From NCBI GenBank assembly GCA_963745765.1, contig CAVUYQ010000003.1, forward strand, positions 13,958 through 77,957: a DNA stretch of 64,000 bases, given 5' to 3'. The number at the start of each line of letters is the position of its first letter. Within the stretch, counting starts at the first letter, position 1. Shown here piece by piece: positions 37,845 to 46,724 of this stretch. Position numbers and translations under genes: made by a program. The notes below the pieces were generated by a model that was not told the DNA's origin, searched no databases, and was given only the letters and a program-made list of their open reading frames with translations. This DNA comes from Ww85 sp963745765 (GTDB lineage Bacteria; Desulfobacterota; Desulfobulbia; Desulfobulbales; Desulfocapsaceae).

Positions 37845-39248
37845 TTACTGAGAATGCATTTGTGCCAGAGCACCCAGGGAAACCGGTTTTACCGGTACCC
37901 GAACTGAAAAGAGTTCTTCTGTATTGGCGGTCGGTGCGTAGGCAGCCAGAATGTCGTAAATCAACGGCCCGCAGGTACGTCCCTGACAGTTGCCCATGCC
38001 GCAGCGGGTGGCCCGTTTTAAAACGCTTGGGGATGAGAAGCCGCTCTTAATCCAGCTGCGAACCTTTCCCAGAGTGATATCTTCGCAGCGGCAGATGATG
38101 GTGTCGTCATCAATAGTGTCCCATTCTTTACGCGGGATTGCCCACTGGCGATTCAGATAGGCGCCAAAACGCTGGTAGCGGGTGCGATTGACCAGCAATG
38201 GCCTGCGCTTGTTTTCAAAGTCATCGGCAGCAATTCTTTCCGTTTGATGCAAAATGGACAGGGCCGCCAATTGTCCTTCCACTATTGCCTTGTGGCCGCC
38301 GGCGACACCGGTTATTTCTCCTGCCGCAAACATACCGCTTACAGAAGTCTCCATTGAGGAATCAACCGTGACGCACCAGCCGCCTTTATCCAATGAATAA
38401 TCCAGATGACAACCGGCGATCTGCGGCAGTTCGATATTCCCGACGAATCCATTAGTGACGGCAATCATTTGCGTTTTGTAGTGCTGACTGCTGCTGTTGA
38501 TGAAGGTACCGTCCGGCAATATTTTTCGGCTGGTCGCCTCGATATAGCCATTCTTGCTTACTGCTCTTGTTATTTGAGTGCGATACCGGGGAAGAACCTT
38601 CGCCTTGAGCATATGGCTGAGTGAAGACAAGCCCTGGCCGAATTTTGACAGTTGCCCGCGCATCATACGGGTTACTCCCAAAACGCTCATGAAAGATGAG
38701 CGGTCCAGCAGGGCTGAAATTTTGCCGCCGCGGCTTAAGGCATCACCACACAGCAGGTATAGTAATGGTCCGGCGCCACTTACCAGCATTTCGGAGGCGG
38801 CCAGAACATTGTAGTCCTTGAGGAGTATCTGAACACCGCCTACCGTCATCACTTCCGGCAATGTCCAGCCTTCAAACGGCCGCACTTTTTCCCTGGCACC
38901 GGTGGCAAACAATATGTTTTGTGCCTTGATTTCCTTTATGCCGTCTTTCTCCGTGGAGAGCAGTATCGATTTGTCAGGAAAAATGCCAAGGACACAGGCG
39001 GGGGTCTCGATACGGAGGCTGCCGTTACGGTAACCTTCCGTTACTGATAGATTAATCCTGTCATTCGGGGAATTGATAAACCCGGAAGGCGTAGCGGGTT
39101 CCGTAATGCCTCTCCAGAGTTGTCCACCGAGCCGTCCTTTCTCATCAATCAAAAGGGTATTGACAGAGTGCTCTGCCAGTAGTGCGGCTGCACTCATACC
39201 GGAGGGACCGCCGCCGATAATCACGACATCATAAGCATCAGCCGACAT
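37845..39248 (-). CDS. FAD/NAD-binding and [2Fe-2S] subunit of an imino-acid or opine-type dehydrogenase (HcnB-like)
   Basis: The 467-residue flavoprotein has an FAD loop VVIIGGGPSGMSAAALL at the N-terminus, a second dinucleotide fold around ILFATGAREKVRPF, and a C-terminal BFD-like iron-sulfur region with TIICRCEDITLG and CGMGNCQGRTCG, four Cys in the usual spacing. This is the large subunit of hcnABC, opine oxidase and D-hydroxyproline dehydrogenase-type enzymes. Its start overlaps the small ferredoxin-like subunit by 11 bases. It probably passes electrons from the substrate flavin to a quinone or carrier; the substrate is not known. Confidence 0.88.
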   Translation of the reverse strand: MSADAYDVVIIGGGPSGMSAAALLAEHSVNTLLIDEKGRLGGQLWRGITEPATPSGFINSPNDRINLSVTEGYRNGSLRIETPACVLGIFPDKSILLSTEKDGIKEIKAQNILFATGAREKVRPFEGWTLPEVMTVGGVQILLKDYNVLAASEMLVSGAGPLLYLLCGDALSRGGKISALLDRSSFMSVLGVTRMMRGQLSKFGQGLSSLSHMLKAKVLPRYRTQITRAVSKNGYIEATSRKILPDGTFINSSSQHYKTQMIAVTNGFVGNIELPQIAGCHLDYSLDKGGWCVTVDSSMETSVSGMFAAGEITGVAGGHKAIVEGQLAALSILHQTERIAADDFENKRRPLLVNRTRYQRFGAYLNRQWAIPRKEWDTIDDDTIICRCEDITLGKVRSWIKSGFSSPSVLKRATRCGMGNCQGRTCGPLIYDILAAYAPTANTEELFSVRVPVKPVSLGALAQMHSQ

Positions 39249-39570
39249 CGATCTGGACCTCCATACCTTCTTCCACGATGGTTACGCAGGCCTGCTTCCG
39301 GGGACCATTATCAATAGTTACCAGACACTCATAACAGACACCCATGCCGCAAAAGACACCTCGCGGCTGCCTGGTCTTGCTTTGGCGAAGTTGCCGATAT
39401 CCGGCAGAAATCAAGGCCGCATGAATTGTTTCGCCCTGATGGGCGATGGCCGGTTGACCGTTAACGTAAAAGGTAATTTCCTTTTCCTGCCCGGTCGACT
39501 GTGCAGTCCGGTCAGCCTGTTTTTTTCCTACTCTCAGATTCTCCACGAGGACACCATCAGATCTGTTCAT
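39238..39570 (-). CDS. [2Fe-2S] small subunit of the same dehydrogenase (HcnA-like)
   Basis: This 110-residue protein has a Fer2_4 fold: ITFYVNGQPAIAHQGETI followed by CGMGVCYECLVTIDN and a last Cys in KQACVTIVEEG, four Cys for a plant-type [2Fe-2S] cluster. Family members act as the electron-transfer subunit in hcnABC-like and LhpBEF-like complexes. It overlaps the catalytic subunit upstream (ATGA) and the large subunit downstream, so the three are translated together and surely form one complex. Confidence 0.9.
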   Translation of the reverse strand: MNRSDGVLVENLRVGKKQADRTAQSTGQEKEITFYVNGQPAIAHQGETIHAALISAGYRQLRQSKTRQPRGVFCGMGVCYECLVTIDNGPRKQACVTIVEEGMEVQIDVG

Positions 39571-40730
39571 ATCCGGTCGGTTGAAAAACGATTAAAATTG
39601 AAGTTATCAAGGGAAACGGCTGCTTCTCCATGGATGATCAACTCGCTGATACTTTTCCCGGTTATGGCAGACAAGGCGATCCCGTCACCTTCATGCCCCG
39701 CTGCCATGATGAAACCCTTGATCTTTTCAACTTTCCCTAAAATTGGCAGGCCGTCGGGCGTGTATGGCCTCAGCCCCGCAAAGGAGCGAATCAGCGCCAT
39801 GTTCTTCAGGTCAGGCAAAATACGTATGGCCCGGGCTGCTATCTTTCTCAATGCCTCGGCACTGTTTCGTTTATCGTAGCCAACCAATTCACGGGTCGAT
39901 CCAAGCAGCAGGTTGCCATTATGGGTCTGGTCCATGGACAAACCGCCACTGGTTGTCATTTTTTTCACCGGTGAATTATATTTTGCAGCAATATAACTGG
40001 CTGTTAATAAACATGGTTTCAATAGTCCCGGACGGGCTTCAGTGACCAGCAGCTGCCCCCGTTTAGGCTTGATCGGAATGTCGATACCCACCATCTTTCC
40101 GATCTGCTGGGCATAAGCACCAACAGCATTAACGAAGGTGTGCGTTTCAATTTCTCCGTTATCAGTCTGAACCGATGCTATTTGTTCCCCGTCTGTTTTT
40201 ATACCAACGACGGTCGTGCCGGTAACAATGCGCGCACCCAGCTGCATTGCCCCTCTGGTAAAACCGAGTGTAAGGGCGAGCGGGTTGATCTTGCCTTCGG
40301 TTGACAAATAAGTCGCCCCCAGCAGATGGGGTGACAGGTGGGGTGATATTGAGCGAAGTTGCTTCTCATCCAACAGTTCCACCTCCAGGCCGGCTTCACG
40401 CTGAGCCTTGACATGTTGTTCCATCAGGAACCGTTCTTCTTCTGTTTCAATGACAATCAGCCCGCCGTTTCTTTCAAACTCGAAGGGTACCGGCAATTGT
40501 CCCTGCAGTTCTTCCAGGAGGGTGCGGCTTTCCATTGCCATTTTTAAGTGAATGCCGGGCTTCTTGCTTTGCATGAGTATGGCTCCGTCACATGCTCCGG
40601 AACTTCCCGAGCCGATTCCCTCTTTCTCCAGGATCACGGCTTTAACTCCATTGAGAGAAAGAAAATAAGCAATAGCAGAACCGATGACACCGCCGCCTGC
40701 AATAACGACCTCTGCGTTTTTTAGAGCCAA
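39567..40730 (-). CDS. FAD-dependent amine/imino-acid oxidoreductase, catalytic subunit (DadA/HcnC-like)
   Basis: The 387-residue DAO-family flavoprotein starts VVIAGGGVIGSAIAYFL with the GxGxxG FAD loop, has EKEGIGSGSSGACDGAIL, and ends with RSFAGLRPYTPDGLPILG and AAGHEGDGIALSAITG, typical of glycine/sarcosine/proline-type oxidases. The DAO subunit binds the substrate in this enzyme class, which oxidises secondary amines and imino acids such as D-proline, D-hydroxyproline, opines or glycine. Here the neighbours are DapA and, further up, DapB, so a cyclic imino dicarboxylate is a candidate substrate (inference). Confidence 0.88.
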   Translation of the reverse strand: MALKNAEVVIAGGGVIGSAIAYFLSLNGVKAVILEKEGIGSGSSGACDGAILMQSKKPGIHLKMAMESRTLLEELQGQLPVPFEFERNGGLIVIETEEERFLMEQHVKAQREAGLEVELLDEKQLRSISPHLSPHLLGATYLSTEGKINPLALTLGFTRGAMQLGARIVTGTTVVGIKTDGEQIASVQTDNGEIETHTFVNAVGAYAQQIGKMVGIDIPIKPKRGQLLVTEARPGLLKPCLLTASYIAAKYNSPVKKMTTSGGLSMDQTHNGNLLLGSTRELVGYDKRNSAEALRKIAARAIRILPDLKNMALIRSFAGLRPYTPDGLPILGKVEKIKGFIMAAGHEGDGIALSAITGKSISELIIHGEAAVSLDNFNFNRFSTDRI

Positions 40731-40776
40731 TGGCTGGGTTCTCCCGCTGCGTATGGTTTCGTGGTTGAGAAATGAG

Positions 40777-41661
40777 TCAAAGTATCCCCGCCTCCTGCAG
40801 TATCCTTTTCAGTTCCTTTTCATTTTCATTGGACATGTTGCACAATGGCAGCCGTACTTCCGAACTTTTAATCAAACCCTTCATCGCCAGTGCTGTTTTC
40901 ACCGGGACCGGGTTTGACTCTATAAACATGGCCTGCATGATGGGGAAAAGACGCTCATTGCTGTCGACTGCGGCTGCGCTATCGCCTTCCTGCCAATTCC
41001 GGTACAAGCTCACCATCTCCTGGGGCAGCAGGTTGCTCAGCACACTGATCACGCCTTTCCCGCCCATGCACAGCGCCGGCAGTGTCTGGGCATCATCGCC
41101 GGTCAGGAGGGTCAGTTGATCGCCGCATCGTTTTTTGATCTCTGCCATCCGGGTTATGCTACCAGTGGCTTCTTTAATTGCTATAATTTCAGTGATTTCC
41201 GCGAGCCTTGCCACGGTCTCGGGGAGGATGTCGATGCCGGTACGTCCCGGAATGTTATACAGGACAACGGGCAGACCAACCTCCGTCACGGCCTTGAAAT
41301 GTCGAAAAAGACCTTCCTGCGTCGGCTTGTTATAGTAGGGCGCCACCTGCAAGGTGGCATCGACACCGAGGTCTTTTGCCACCTGCGTCAATTCAACGGC
41401 CCTGGCAGTGTTGTTTGCACCTGCACCGGCGACCACCGGAACTTTTTTGTTTACCGTTTCAATGGTAATCTTCACGACACGCTTGTACTCCTCAAAGCTC
41501 AGAGTGGGTGATTCGCCGGTGGTGCCGCAGGGGACGATGCCGTGAATGCCCTTTTCCAACTGAAATGAAATGAGCTCAGAAAGACTCTTTTCATCCACCT
41601 TACCATTGAGAAAAGGCGTGACAATTGCCGTGAGTACTCCTGATAACATAACGTTCACCAT
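40777..41661 (-). CDS. DapA-family aldolase, second copy
   Basis: The 294-residue protein keeps the full 4-hydroxy-tetrahydrodipicolinate synthase set: GTTGESPTL, YYNKPTQEG, YNIPGRTG with the Arg that binds aspartate semialdehyde, and the Schiff-base Lys in IAIKEATGS. It is therefore closer to true DapA than to the hydroxyproline deaminase LhpC or N-acetylneuraminate lyase, although those occur beside the same dehydrogenase type. Position between the TRAP permease and dehydrogenase genes on one strand makes a catabolic role, possibly in the cleaving direction, plausible. ATG 41661 is used; 41649 is an alternative. Confidence 0.88.
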   Translation of the reverse strand: MVNVMLSGVLTAIVTPFLNGKVDEKSLSELISFQLEKGIHGIVPCGTTGESPTLSFEEYKRVVKITIETVNKKVPVVAGAGANNTARAVELTQVAKDLGVDATLQVAPYYNKPTQEGLFRHFKAVTEVGLPVVLYNIPGRTGIDILPETVARLAEITEIIAIKEATGSITRMAEIKKRCGDQLTLLTGDDAQTLPALCMGGKGVISVLSNLLPQEMVSLYRNWQEGDSAAAVDSNERLFPIMQAMFIESNPVPVKTALAMKGLIKSSEVRLPLCNMSNENEKELKRILQEAGIL

Positions 41662-41741
41662 GATATTGTGTTAATTATTCAAATGAATGGTCCTCTCTTG
41701 CTGCCAGGACGTTTGCGTGAAACCTGTCTTCCCTGGTTCGC

Positions 41742-43649
41742 CTAAGCGGGAACGGTATCGAGCTGCACTTTCTTGTTAGACCTGAAAAGTAAAATCGAAA
41801 GAACTATCAAAAAGCTGATGGAAGCCAAAAACACCAGTGGCTCATGGGTTATTTCTCTATAGGTGCACAAGAAGGCAGCCAGCAGAGCTACGGTCAGGGT
41901 CGCCATTCGCCATATCATACTCATTTTATTGAATAAATATCCACTCAGAGCGCCGGCGGAGAGAATGACACAGATGAGTAAAAGCGTAGTCACCGTCAGG
42001 ATCCCCAAAATATTTCCCTGCATCATCAGTCCTTCGTTATAGACAAAGACAAAAGGAACGATGAAAGCAACCATGGCCAGTTTGAAAGATTCAAAACCGG
42101 TTTCCAACGGAGGGGACCCCGCAATAGCTGCGCCGCAATAAGCAGCGATGCACACCGGTGGTGTGACACCTGCCAGGATTGCGAAATAGTAGACAAACAT
42201 GTGCGAGGCCAGGATTCCGCAGTTCATGGCGAGAAGCGCCGGGCCGCCGATGGTGATGGCGATGATATATGCCGGCGTACAGGGCAACCCCATGCCCAGG
42301 GTCAAGGAGGTAATCATGATCAACAGCAGGGCGGGGAACAGGAATCCTCCCGACCAGTTGGTGATGACCGTGGCGATTCCCAGTGCCAGGCCGGTATGGG
42401 TTACGATGCTGACCACCATGCCGGCCCCCGCGGTTGCCAGGGCAATCATGATCATGTTTCGACCGCCGAGTTCAAGCGTGTCCCATATCCTTCGCGGGGT
42501 CATCCAGGTTTCACGTTTAAAGAAACTGGATAAGAAGCATATGCCGATAGCCACTATGGCAGCCCGGAAAGGTGAATAACCTTTAAGAAGCATTACCACC
42601 AGCGCGACCATGGGGATCAGGAGATAGCAATCCATGAGAATGGCCTTTACCGGCTTCAACTCTTTGTTATCCATCCCCCTGAGTCCTTCCTTTAACGCGG
42701 TGAAATGCACCCGGTAGATCAGGCTGATGTAGTACAGGATCGATCCCAGTGTGGCAGCTACGATGATTTTCACATAGGGAACACCGGTTATCTCCGACAT
42801 GACAAAGGCGCCCGCACCCATGACAGGCGGCATCATCATGCCGCCGACAGACGCTGAAGCTTCAATGGCTCCGGCAAAACTTGGTCGATACCCCAGACGT
42901 TTCATCAACGGTATGGTGAACGTTCCGGTTGAATAGACGTTGGCGGCGGCCACGCCGCTGATGGAGCCGAACAGACCGCTGCTGATAACAGCAATCTTGG
43001 CTGGACCACCCTTGCTTTTTCCAGCCATGCGCGATGCCAGATCGGTAAAAAATCGGCCCGTATTGGTTGTTTCCATCACCGCACCGAAGATCACAAACAA
43101 TGCCACGAATGTAGCGGAAACCCCGGTAATTGCACCGTAAATACCGGAATCAGTGATCAGGTAGTGCATCTCAATGACGTCGGAGAATGACGGGGCCTTG
43201 CTGTAAAAGACACCGGGAAGATAGGGCGCGGCATAGAGCAATGCGATAAAAGCGATAATGAGAATGGACATTGCCGGTACGACAACGCGCCGGATTGCTT
43301 CAAGCAATAATATGATGTTGATAGTACCGAGGATCAACTCTATCGGGAGGACAGGGTCGACAAACTTCAACCGTTCGGTGAGATAATCGTTATTAACGAT
43401 AAGATAGAGTGGCGGAAGAAGCGAAAGTCCGGCCAACAGCCAGTCATAGAAAGGAACCTTGTTATCGACGACCAGTTTTTTTGTAGCAGGGAAGAGTATA
43501 AATGCGGCGGACAGCAGGAAGAGCAGATGAATACCGCGTTGCGGCCGTGGCTGCAGGATACCGAATATGGCTGTATAGAGCTGAAATGATGACAATACAA
43601 CAAGCCATCCTCCTACCATCCACTTTTGTAGTCCGGTAAATTCTCGCAC
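41742..43649 (-). CDS. TRAP transporter fused permease (DctQM type)
   Basis: This large polytopic protein of about 635 residues has a small N-terminal four-span part and a long DctM-like part with ETTNTGRFFTDLASRMAGKS, GLFGSISGVAAANVYSTGTF, SASVGGMMMPPVMGAGAFV and MGLPCTPAYIIA, the layout of fused permeases working with TAXI-type receptors. A GTG at 43649 is chosen because AAGGGGG lies eight bases before it; a frame from 43685 is possible. The TAXI receptor is encoded just upstream. It imports an organic acid using the sodium or proton gradient. Confidence 0.93.
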   Translation of the reverse strand: MREFTGLQKWMVGGWLVVLSSFQLYTAIFGILQPRPQRGIHLLFLLSAAFILFPATKKLVVDNKVPFYDWLLAGLSLLPPLYLIVNNDYLTERLKFVDPVLPIELILGTINIILLLEAIRRVVVPAMSILIIAFIALLYAAPYLPGVFYSKAPSFSDVIEMHYLITDSGIYGAITGVSATFVALFVIFGAVMETTNTGRFFTDLASRMAGKSKGGPAKIAVISSGLFGSISGVAAANVYSTGTFTIPLMKRLGYRPSFAGAIEASASVGGMMMPPVMGAGAFVMSEITGVPYVKIIVAATLGSILYYISLIYRVHFTALKEGLRGMDNKELKPVKAILMDCYLLIPMVALVVMLLKGYSPFRAAIVAIGICFLSSFFKRETWMTPRRIWDTLELGGRNMIMIALATAGAGMVVSIVTHTGLALGIATVITNWSGGFLFPALLLIMITSLTLGMGLPCTPAYIIAITIGGPALLAMNCGILASHMFVYYFAILAGVTPPVCIAAYCGAAIAGSPPLETGFESFKLAMVAFIVPFVFVYNEGLMMQGNILGILTVTTLLLICVILSAGALSGYLFNKMSMIWRMATLTVALLAAFLCTYREITHEPLVFLASISFLIVLSILLFRSNKKVQLDTVPA

Positions 43650-43802
43650 TTGTAATCCCCCTTCGTTCGGAGTAATGCGCTGCACCGGGAGCCGCAGGTT
43701 TTTTTTCTACAACCCCCGGTGATGACGTCAAGACTAACTATTCCAGCGTACAAGGGTACATCGTGATGATAAAAAATTTGCTGCAACGAAACAGGTAAAG
43801 CG

Positions 43803-43824
43803 TTTTTACGTCGCCATCATTATG
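43803..43824 (-). repeat. Short copy of a second dispersed repeat end
   Basis: GTTTTTACGTCGCCATCAT at about 43803-43821 is nearly the same as GTTTTTACGACGCCATCAA at the right end of the longer repeat near 46706-46724. It lies between the TAXI receptor stop and the permease gene. Only the end is present here. Confidence 0.4.
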
Positions 43825-43830
43825 GGTAGC

Positions 43831-44856
43831 TTATTTCATATACCCCTTTTCCTTGTAATACCTGATGGCACCCGGATGCAGTGGAACCGCCACGAGGGAC
43901 CACCCCGTTTTCGGCTCGAATGTCTCGTTTTTGTTATTAATTTTATGTACTTCTTCAATATTGTCGCAGATTATTTTAAGGATGGTATAGGCAACGATGT
44001 CAGGTACATCCTTGCTGACCAGCAATTCGGCAGCAGTGGGCACTGCAGGCACATCGTTGGGATTACCTTCATAGGTTCCCCCCGGGATCACGGCCTTTCC
44101 GGATGCGGTGTTAATGGTACCAAGCTTTTTTGAGAGCGTGTCGATACAATCTTTGGAGGTTGCCAACAGGACACTGTCACGGCTCATGGCCATCTCTGTA
44201 ATCGCTGCTGCCGGTAGGGCCAGATGGGTAAAAACATAGTCAACATGCCGGTCTTTGTATAAACTGATCATATCTGCATAGACGGCCTGTTGAATTTTGC
44301 CACCCGCCTTCTCAATAGCCTCAAAGGATATGCCGTAAAAGGCCAGGATTTGTTTAACCAGGGGAAGATCTGACGTTCCTTTCATCGGCATGGCAACGTT
44401 TATAGCTTTACCAGCCTTGACCATGTCAGCCAGTTCAGCCATGGTTGTTACCTTCTGGTCAGCCGCTGCCATTATATGGATATAGGAGATACCGAAAATA
44501 CCACCCAGAGCTCTGACGTTGGGATTAGGGCTTTTGTAGACAGGCGCCATGCCTTCCAGTGCCATTTTGTCCACAAAGGTAACGCCCCAGCCAAGGCCGT
44601 CTTTGCCCTGTGATATGCGCACCGGATTGACGACACCGCCGCCCGGAACAACCTTCAGTATGATCTTGGGTTCCTTTTCTGTAATCAGGCGTGCAAGACC
44701 GCCGGCTTGAGCATACCAGCCCCCGCCGACGCCACCGGCAACCCAGGTCATTGTCGTGGGCTGTAACTCTTCTGCTGAGGTTTGCATAGGCAGCCCGCAG
44801 AAAAGCAATGCGGTCAGCGCCAGGGTCAGAGTAGCAAGTGACGTAAGTTTCTTCAT
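43831..44856 (-). CDS. TAXI-family TRAP transporter solute-binding protein
   Basis: The 341-residue periplasmic receptor has a signal peptide (LATLTLALTALLFCGLPM, cleavage near TSAEE). The TAXI opening follows as WVAGGVGGGWYAQAGGLARL, and then the KVVPGGGVVNPVRISQG segment that lines the ligand site. TAXI receptors with known ligands bind glutamate-like and other carboxylates. It is followed by its fused permease. The region upstream to 45268 (412 bases) holds a 24-base dyad at 44961 and a palindromic element at 45065, but no gene. Confidence 0.93.
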   Translation of the reverse strand: MKKLTSLATLTLALTALLFCGLPMQTSAEELQPTTMTWVAGGVGGGWYAQAGGLARLITEKEPKIILKVVPGGGVVNPVRISQGKDGLGWGVTFVDKMALEGMAPVYKSPNPNVRALGGIFGISYIHIMAAADQKVTTMAELADMVKAGKAINVAMPMKGTSDLPLVKQILAFYGISFEAIEKAGGKIQQAVYADMISLYKDRHVDYVFTHLALPAAAITEMAMSRDSVLLATSKDCIDTLSKKLGTINTASGKAVIPGGTYEGNPNDVPAVPTAAELLVSKDVPDIVAYTILKIICDNIEEVHKINNKNETFEPKTGWSLVAVPLHPGAIRYYKEKGYMK

Positions 44857-44960
44857 TTTCCCCTCCTGAACATGAGTTAATTGAATTCCAAACCCCTCGT
44901 GTGATAGGGTTTGGGTGCTAAGTGGTGCCTATCTTGCTGTTATTCCGGTCTCCGTGCATG

Positions 44961-44984
44961 ATCTTATAACATATCTTATAAGAT
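44961..44984. promoter_or_regulatory. Dyad operator upstream of the TAXI-TRAP genes
   Basis: ATCTTATAA, six bases, then TTATAAGAT is a perfect 9-6-9 inverted repeat about 105 bases before the TAXI start codon. A site at 48513-48536, upstream of the SDR gene, matches it at 20 of 24 positions. The shared site suggests control by one regulator, most simply the GntR protein encoded between them (inference). Confidence 0.6.
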
Positions 44985-45064
44985 AATTAAAAATATCCTA
45001 TGGAAGATCTTTGTCAAGTTTTTTTTAGAAAAGTGAAAAATTTTTAACCCGCAGTTCTCATTTA

Positions 45065-45205
45065 GTTTCCATCCTGAAACAGCGCTTTTCCCCTAACTCG
45101 TCGTTACTCTCAAAATTTAATCCTCGGAATATCAGTTATATGCCTGCGGTTAAATTTATCGAGCGCCTAGATTTAGGTAAAAATCGCTCATTTCCGGACG
45201 AAAAC
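45065..45205 (-). repeat. 141-bp palindromic element between dapB-ACT and TAXI genes
   Basis: Ends are GTTTCCATCCTGAAA and TTTCCGGACGAAAAC. Read as minus-strand RNA, 14 of the 15 outer positions can pair, two of them G-U. Read as plus-strand RNA, fewer pair. The core carries AATTTAATCCTCGGAATAT and TATGCCTGCGGTTAAATTTA. The flanks (CATTTA and TATTTA) may be a six-base target duplication with one change. Confidence 0.88.
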
Positions 45206-45268
45206 TATTTAGCCCGTCGCGGGATACGAAAGAGAGCGGAGATTTCTTACGGCCACCCACAGGCATGT

Positions 45269-46489
45269 TCAAATACCGAAGGTGGTTTTGATAGCCTCTA
45301 CTGCCAGTTCGCGATTTTTCCGGGAAATAACATAAGAAATTTTTGTTTCCGATGTGGTGACAGCCTGCAGGTCGATGCCCCGGCTCGTCATGACTTCAAA
45401 CACCTGGGCCGCAACGCCTGATTGGACTTCCATGCCCGGTCCGGTCACCGATATCTTGGTTATGTCAGAAAAAACATCGAGCTGCAGCGGCGGCAACGAG
45501 TTTTGAAACTCTTCAAGAAGTACCATCGCCTGCTTTACATCCTTGCGTGGCAGCGTGAAAGAAATATTGACCTTTCCCTGCACCGGTGTCGTTTGAGAAA
45601 TCATATCCAGGTTGATCTTTTTCTCACCGATGATTTTGAATATGTTGGTAATTTTAATCGGATCGTAGGGAATATCGCTCATTGACACCAAGGCTTCCTC
45701 ATCGCTCGCATAGATATTTGTCACCGTACTTTTTTCAGTGATCATTTCTTTCATGGAGTAATAGCCTGGTGACTTTTCAGCGATAAATCTTACTGCCCGC
45801 AAAGCGCCAACGGCAAAAACCTGTTTCGAGAAGGCGGCGTGCTTGAACTCTAATACCTCATCTGTCCCGGCAAACAAAACCTGGTGCTCGCCAACGATGG
45901 TGCCACCACGTACCGCATGGATACCGATATCTTCGATATTGCGCTTATCTGTTCTGGTGTGGCGGCCGAAGACATACTGTTTCGCATTTAAAAACACCTG
46001 GTTGATTGAATCGGCCAGTTCATAGGCTGTACCTGAGGGGGCATCTTTTTTCAGATTGTGGTGCTTTTCTATGATTTCGATATCAAACTGGTCCCCTAAA
46101 ACAGCAGCGGCTCTTTGAATAAGTTCAGACATGAGGTTGATGCCAAGGGACATATTGGCAGCCTGGAAAATGGGTATTGATTCGGCCAGCGTCTTGATGC
46201 GTTTCTTATCTTCAGCCGTATGACCGGTAGTGGCAATTACCAGCGGGCATTTTCTCTGCAAAGCTCCTTCGAGAAGAGCCGGCAGCGATTCCGGCCGTGA
46301 AAAATCAATGATTACATCAAAGGGCACGTCACAATCATCGAGTTCCGCATAGACCGGGAAGGCGAATGCGTTGCTTTCAGCGGTAGGGTCGACACCGGCT
46401 GCGATTTGAACGTGGGGGCTGGATTGGGCCATAGCGGCAAGCACCCGACCCATTGTTCCGTTACAACCGTAGATCAAAATTTTGATCAT
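45269..46489 (-). CDS. 4-hydroxy-tetrahydrodipicolinate reductase fused to aspartokinase-type ACT domains
   Basis: Residues 1-255 are a complete DapB: nucleotide loop GCNGTMG (8-14), IDFSRPE, ATTGH, and the catalytic EKHHNLKKDAPSGTA (141-155). Residues about 258-406 form two ACT domains of the aspartokinase kind (ITNIFKIIGEKKINLDMIS, then SGVAAQVFEVMTSRGIDLQA). Usual DapB is about 250-270 residues, so this is a fusion, probably giving allosteric control by an amino acid such as lysine. The ATG at 46489 follows AAAGGAG; a longer frame is rejected. It lies within the catabolic cluster, not with dapF-dapA. Confidence 0.9.
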   Translation of the reverse strand: MIKILIYGCNGTMGRVLAAMAQSSPHVQIAAGVDPTAESNAFAFPVYAELDDCDVPFDVIIDFSRPESLPALLEGALQRKCPLVIATTGHTAEDKKRIKTLAESIPIFQAANMSLGINLMSELIQRAAAVLGDQFDIEIIEKHHNLKKDAPSGTAYELADSINQVFLNAKQYVFGRHTRTDKRNIEDIGIHAVRGGTIVGEHQVLFAGTDEVLEFKHAAFSKQVFAVGALRAVRFIAEKSPGYYSMKEMITEKSTVTNIYASDEEALVSMSDIPYDPIKITNIFKIIGEKKINLDMISQTTPVQGKVNISFTLPRKDVKQAMVLLEEFQNSLPPLQLDVFSDITKISVTGPGMEVQSGVAAQVFEVMTSRGIDLQAVTTSETKISYVISRKNRELAVEAIKTTFGI

Positions 46490-46565
46490 TACTTTTTCTC
46501 CTTTATAATGAGCCTCATGAGACTTTTTCTGAGCCAAGAGAGCAGCCACTGTCAACGATGACATA

Positions 46566-46724
46566 CTCGTAAAAAGTCTATTGCACTCCAAAAGATGGCT
46601 AAGTAAAAACACAGATAAACAAGGAGTGGTAGTTTTTCAGGTGCGAAGGCATACAGGTAGTATGCCGAGTGCCGGAAAAAGTTCCACGACGCAGTAGATC
46701 GAAGTTTTTACGACGCCATCAACG
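46566..46724 (-). repeat. Second dispersed repeat with complementary ends
   Basis: This fills the gap between dapB-ACT and the GntR gene. The left end CGTAAAAAGTC and right end GAAGTTTTTACGACG are complementary, and an inner part (AGGCATACAGGTAGTATGCC) forms its own hairpin. Its right end recurs at 43803. It shares no core with the 141-bp family. Confidence 0.55.

Noticed and set aside
37845..40730. Hydrogen cyanide synthase hcnABC
   Set aside because: The subunit layout fits, but the same layout serves opine, D-proline and hydroxyproline dehydrogenases, and the neighbours are amino-acid catabolism genes; nothing points to glycine-to-cyanide chemistry.
46490..46612. Longer N-terminus for the DapB-ACT fusion
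   Set aside because: The extension has no similarity to DapB, runs into repeat sequence, and the ATG at 46489 has AAAGGAG at the right distance.
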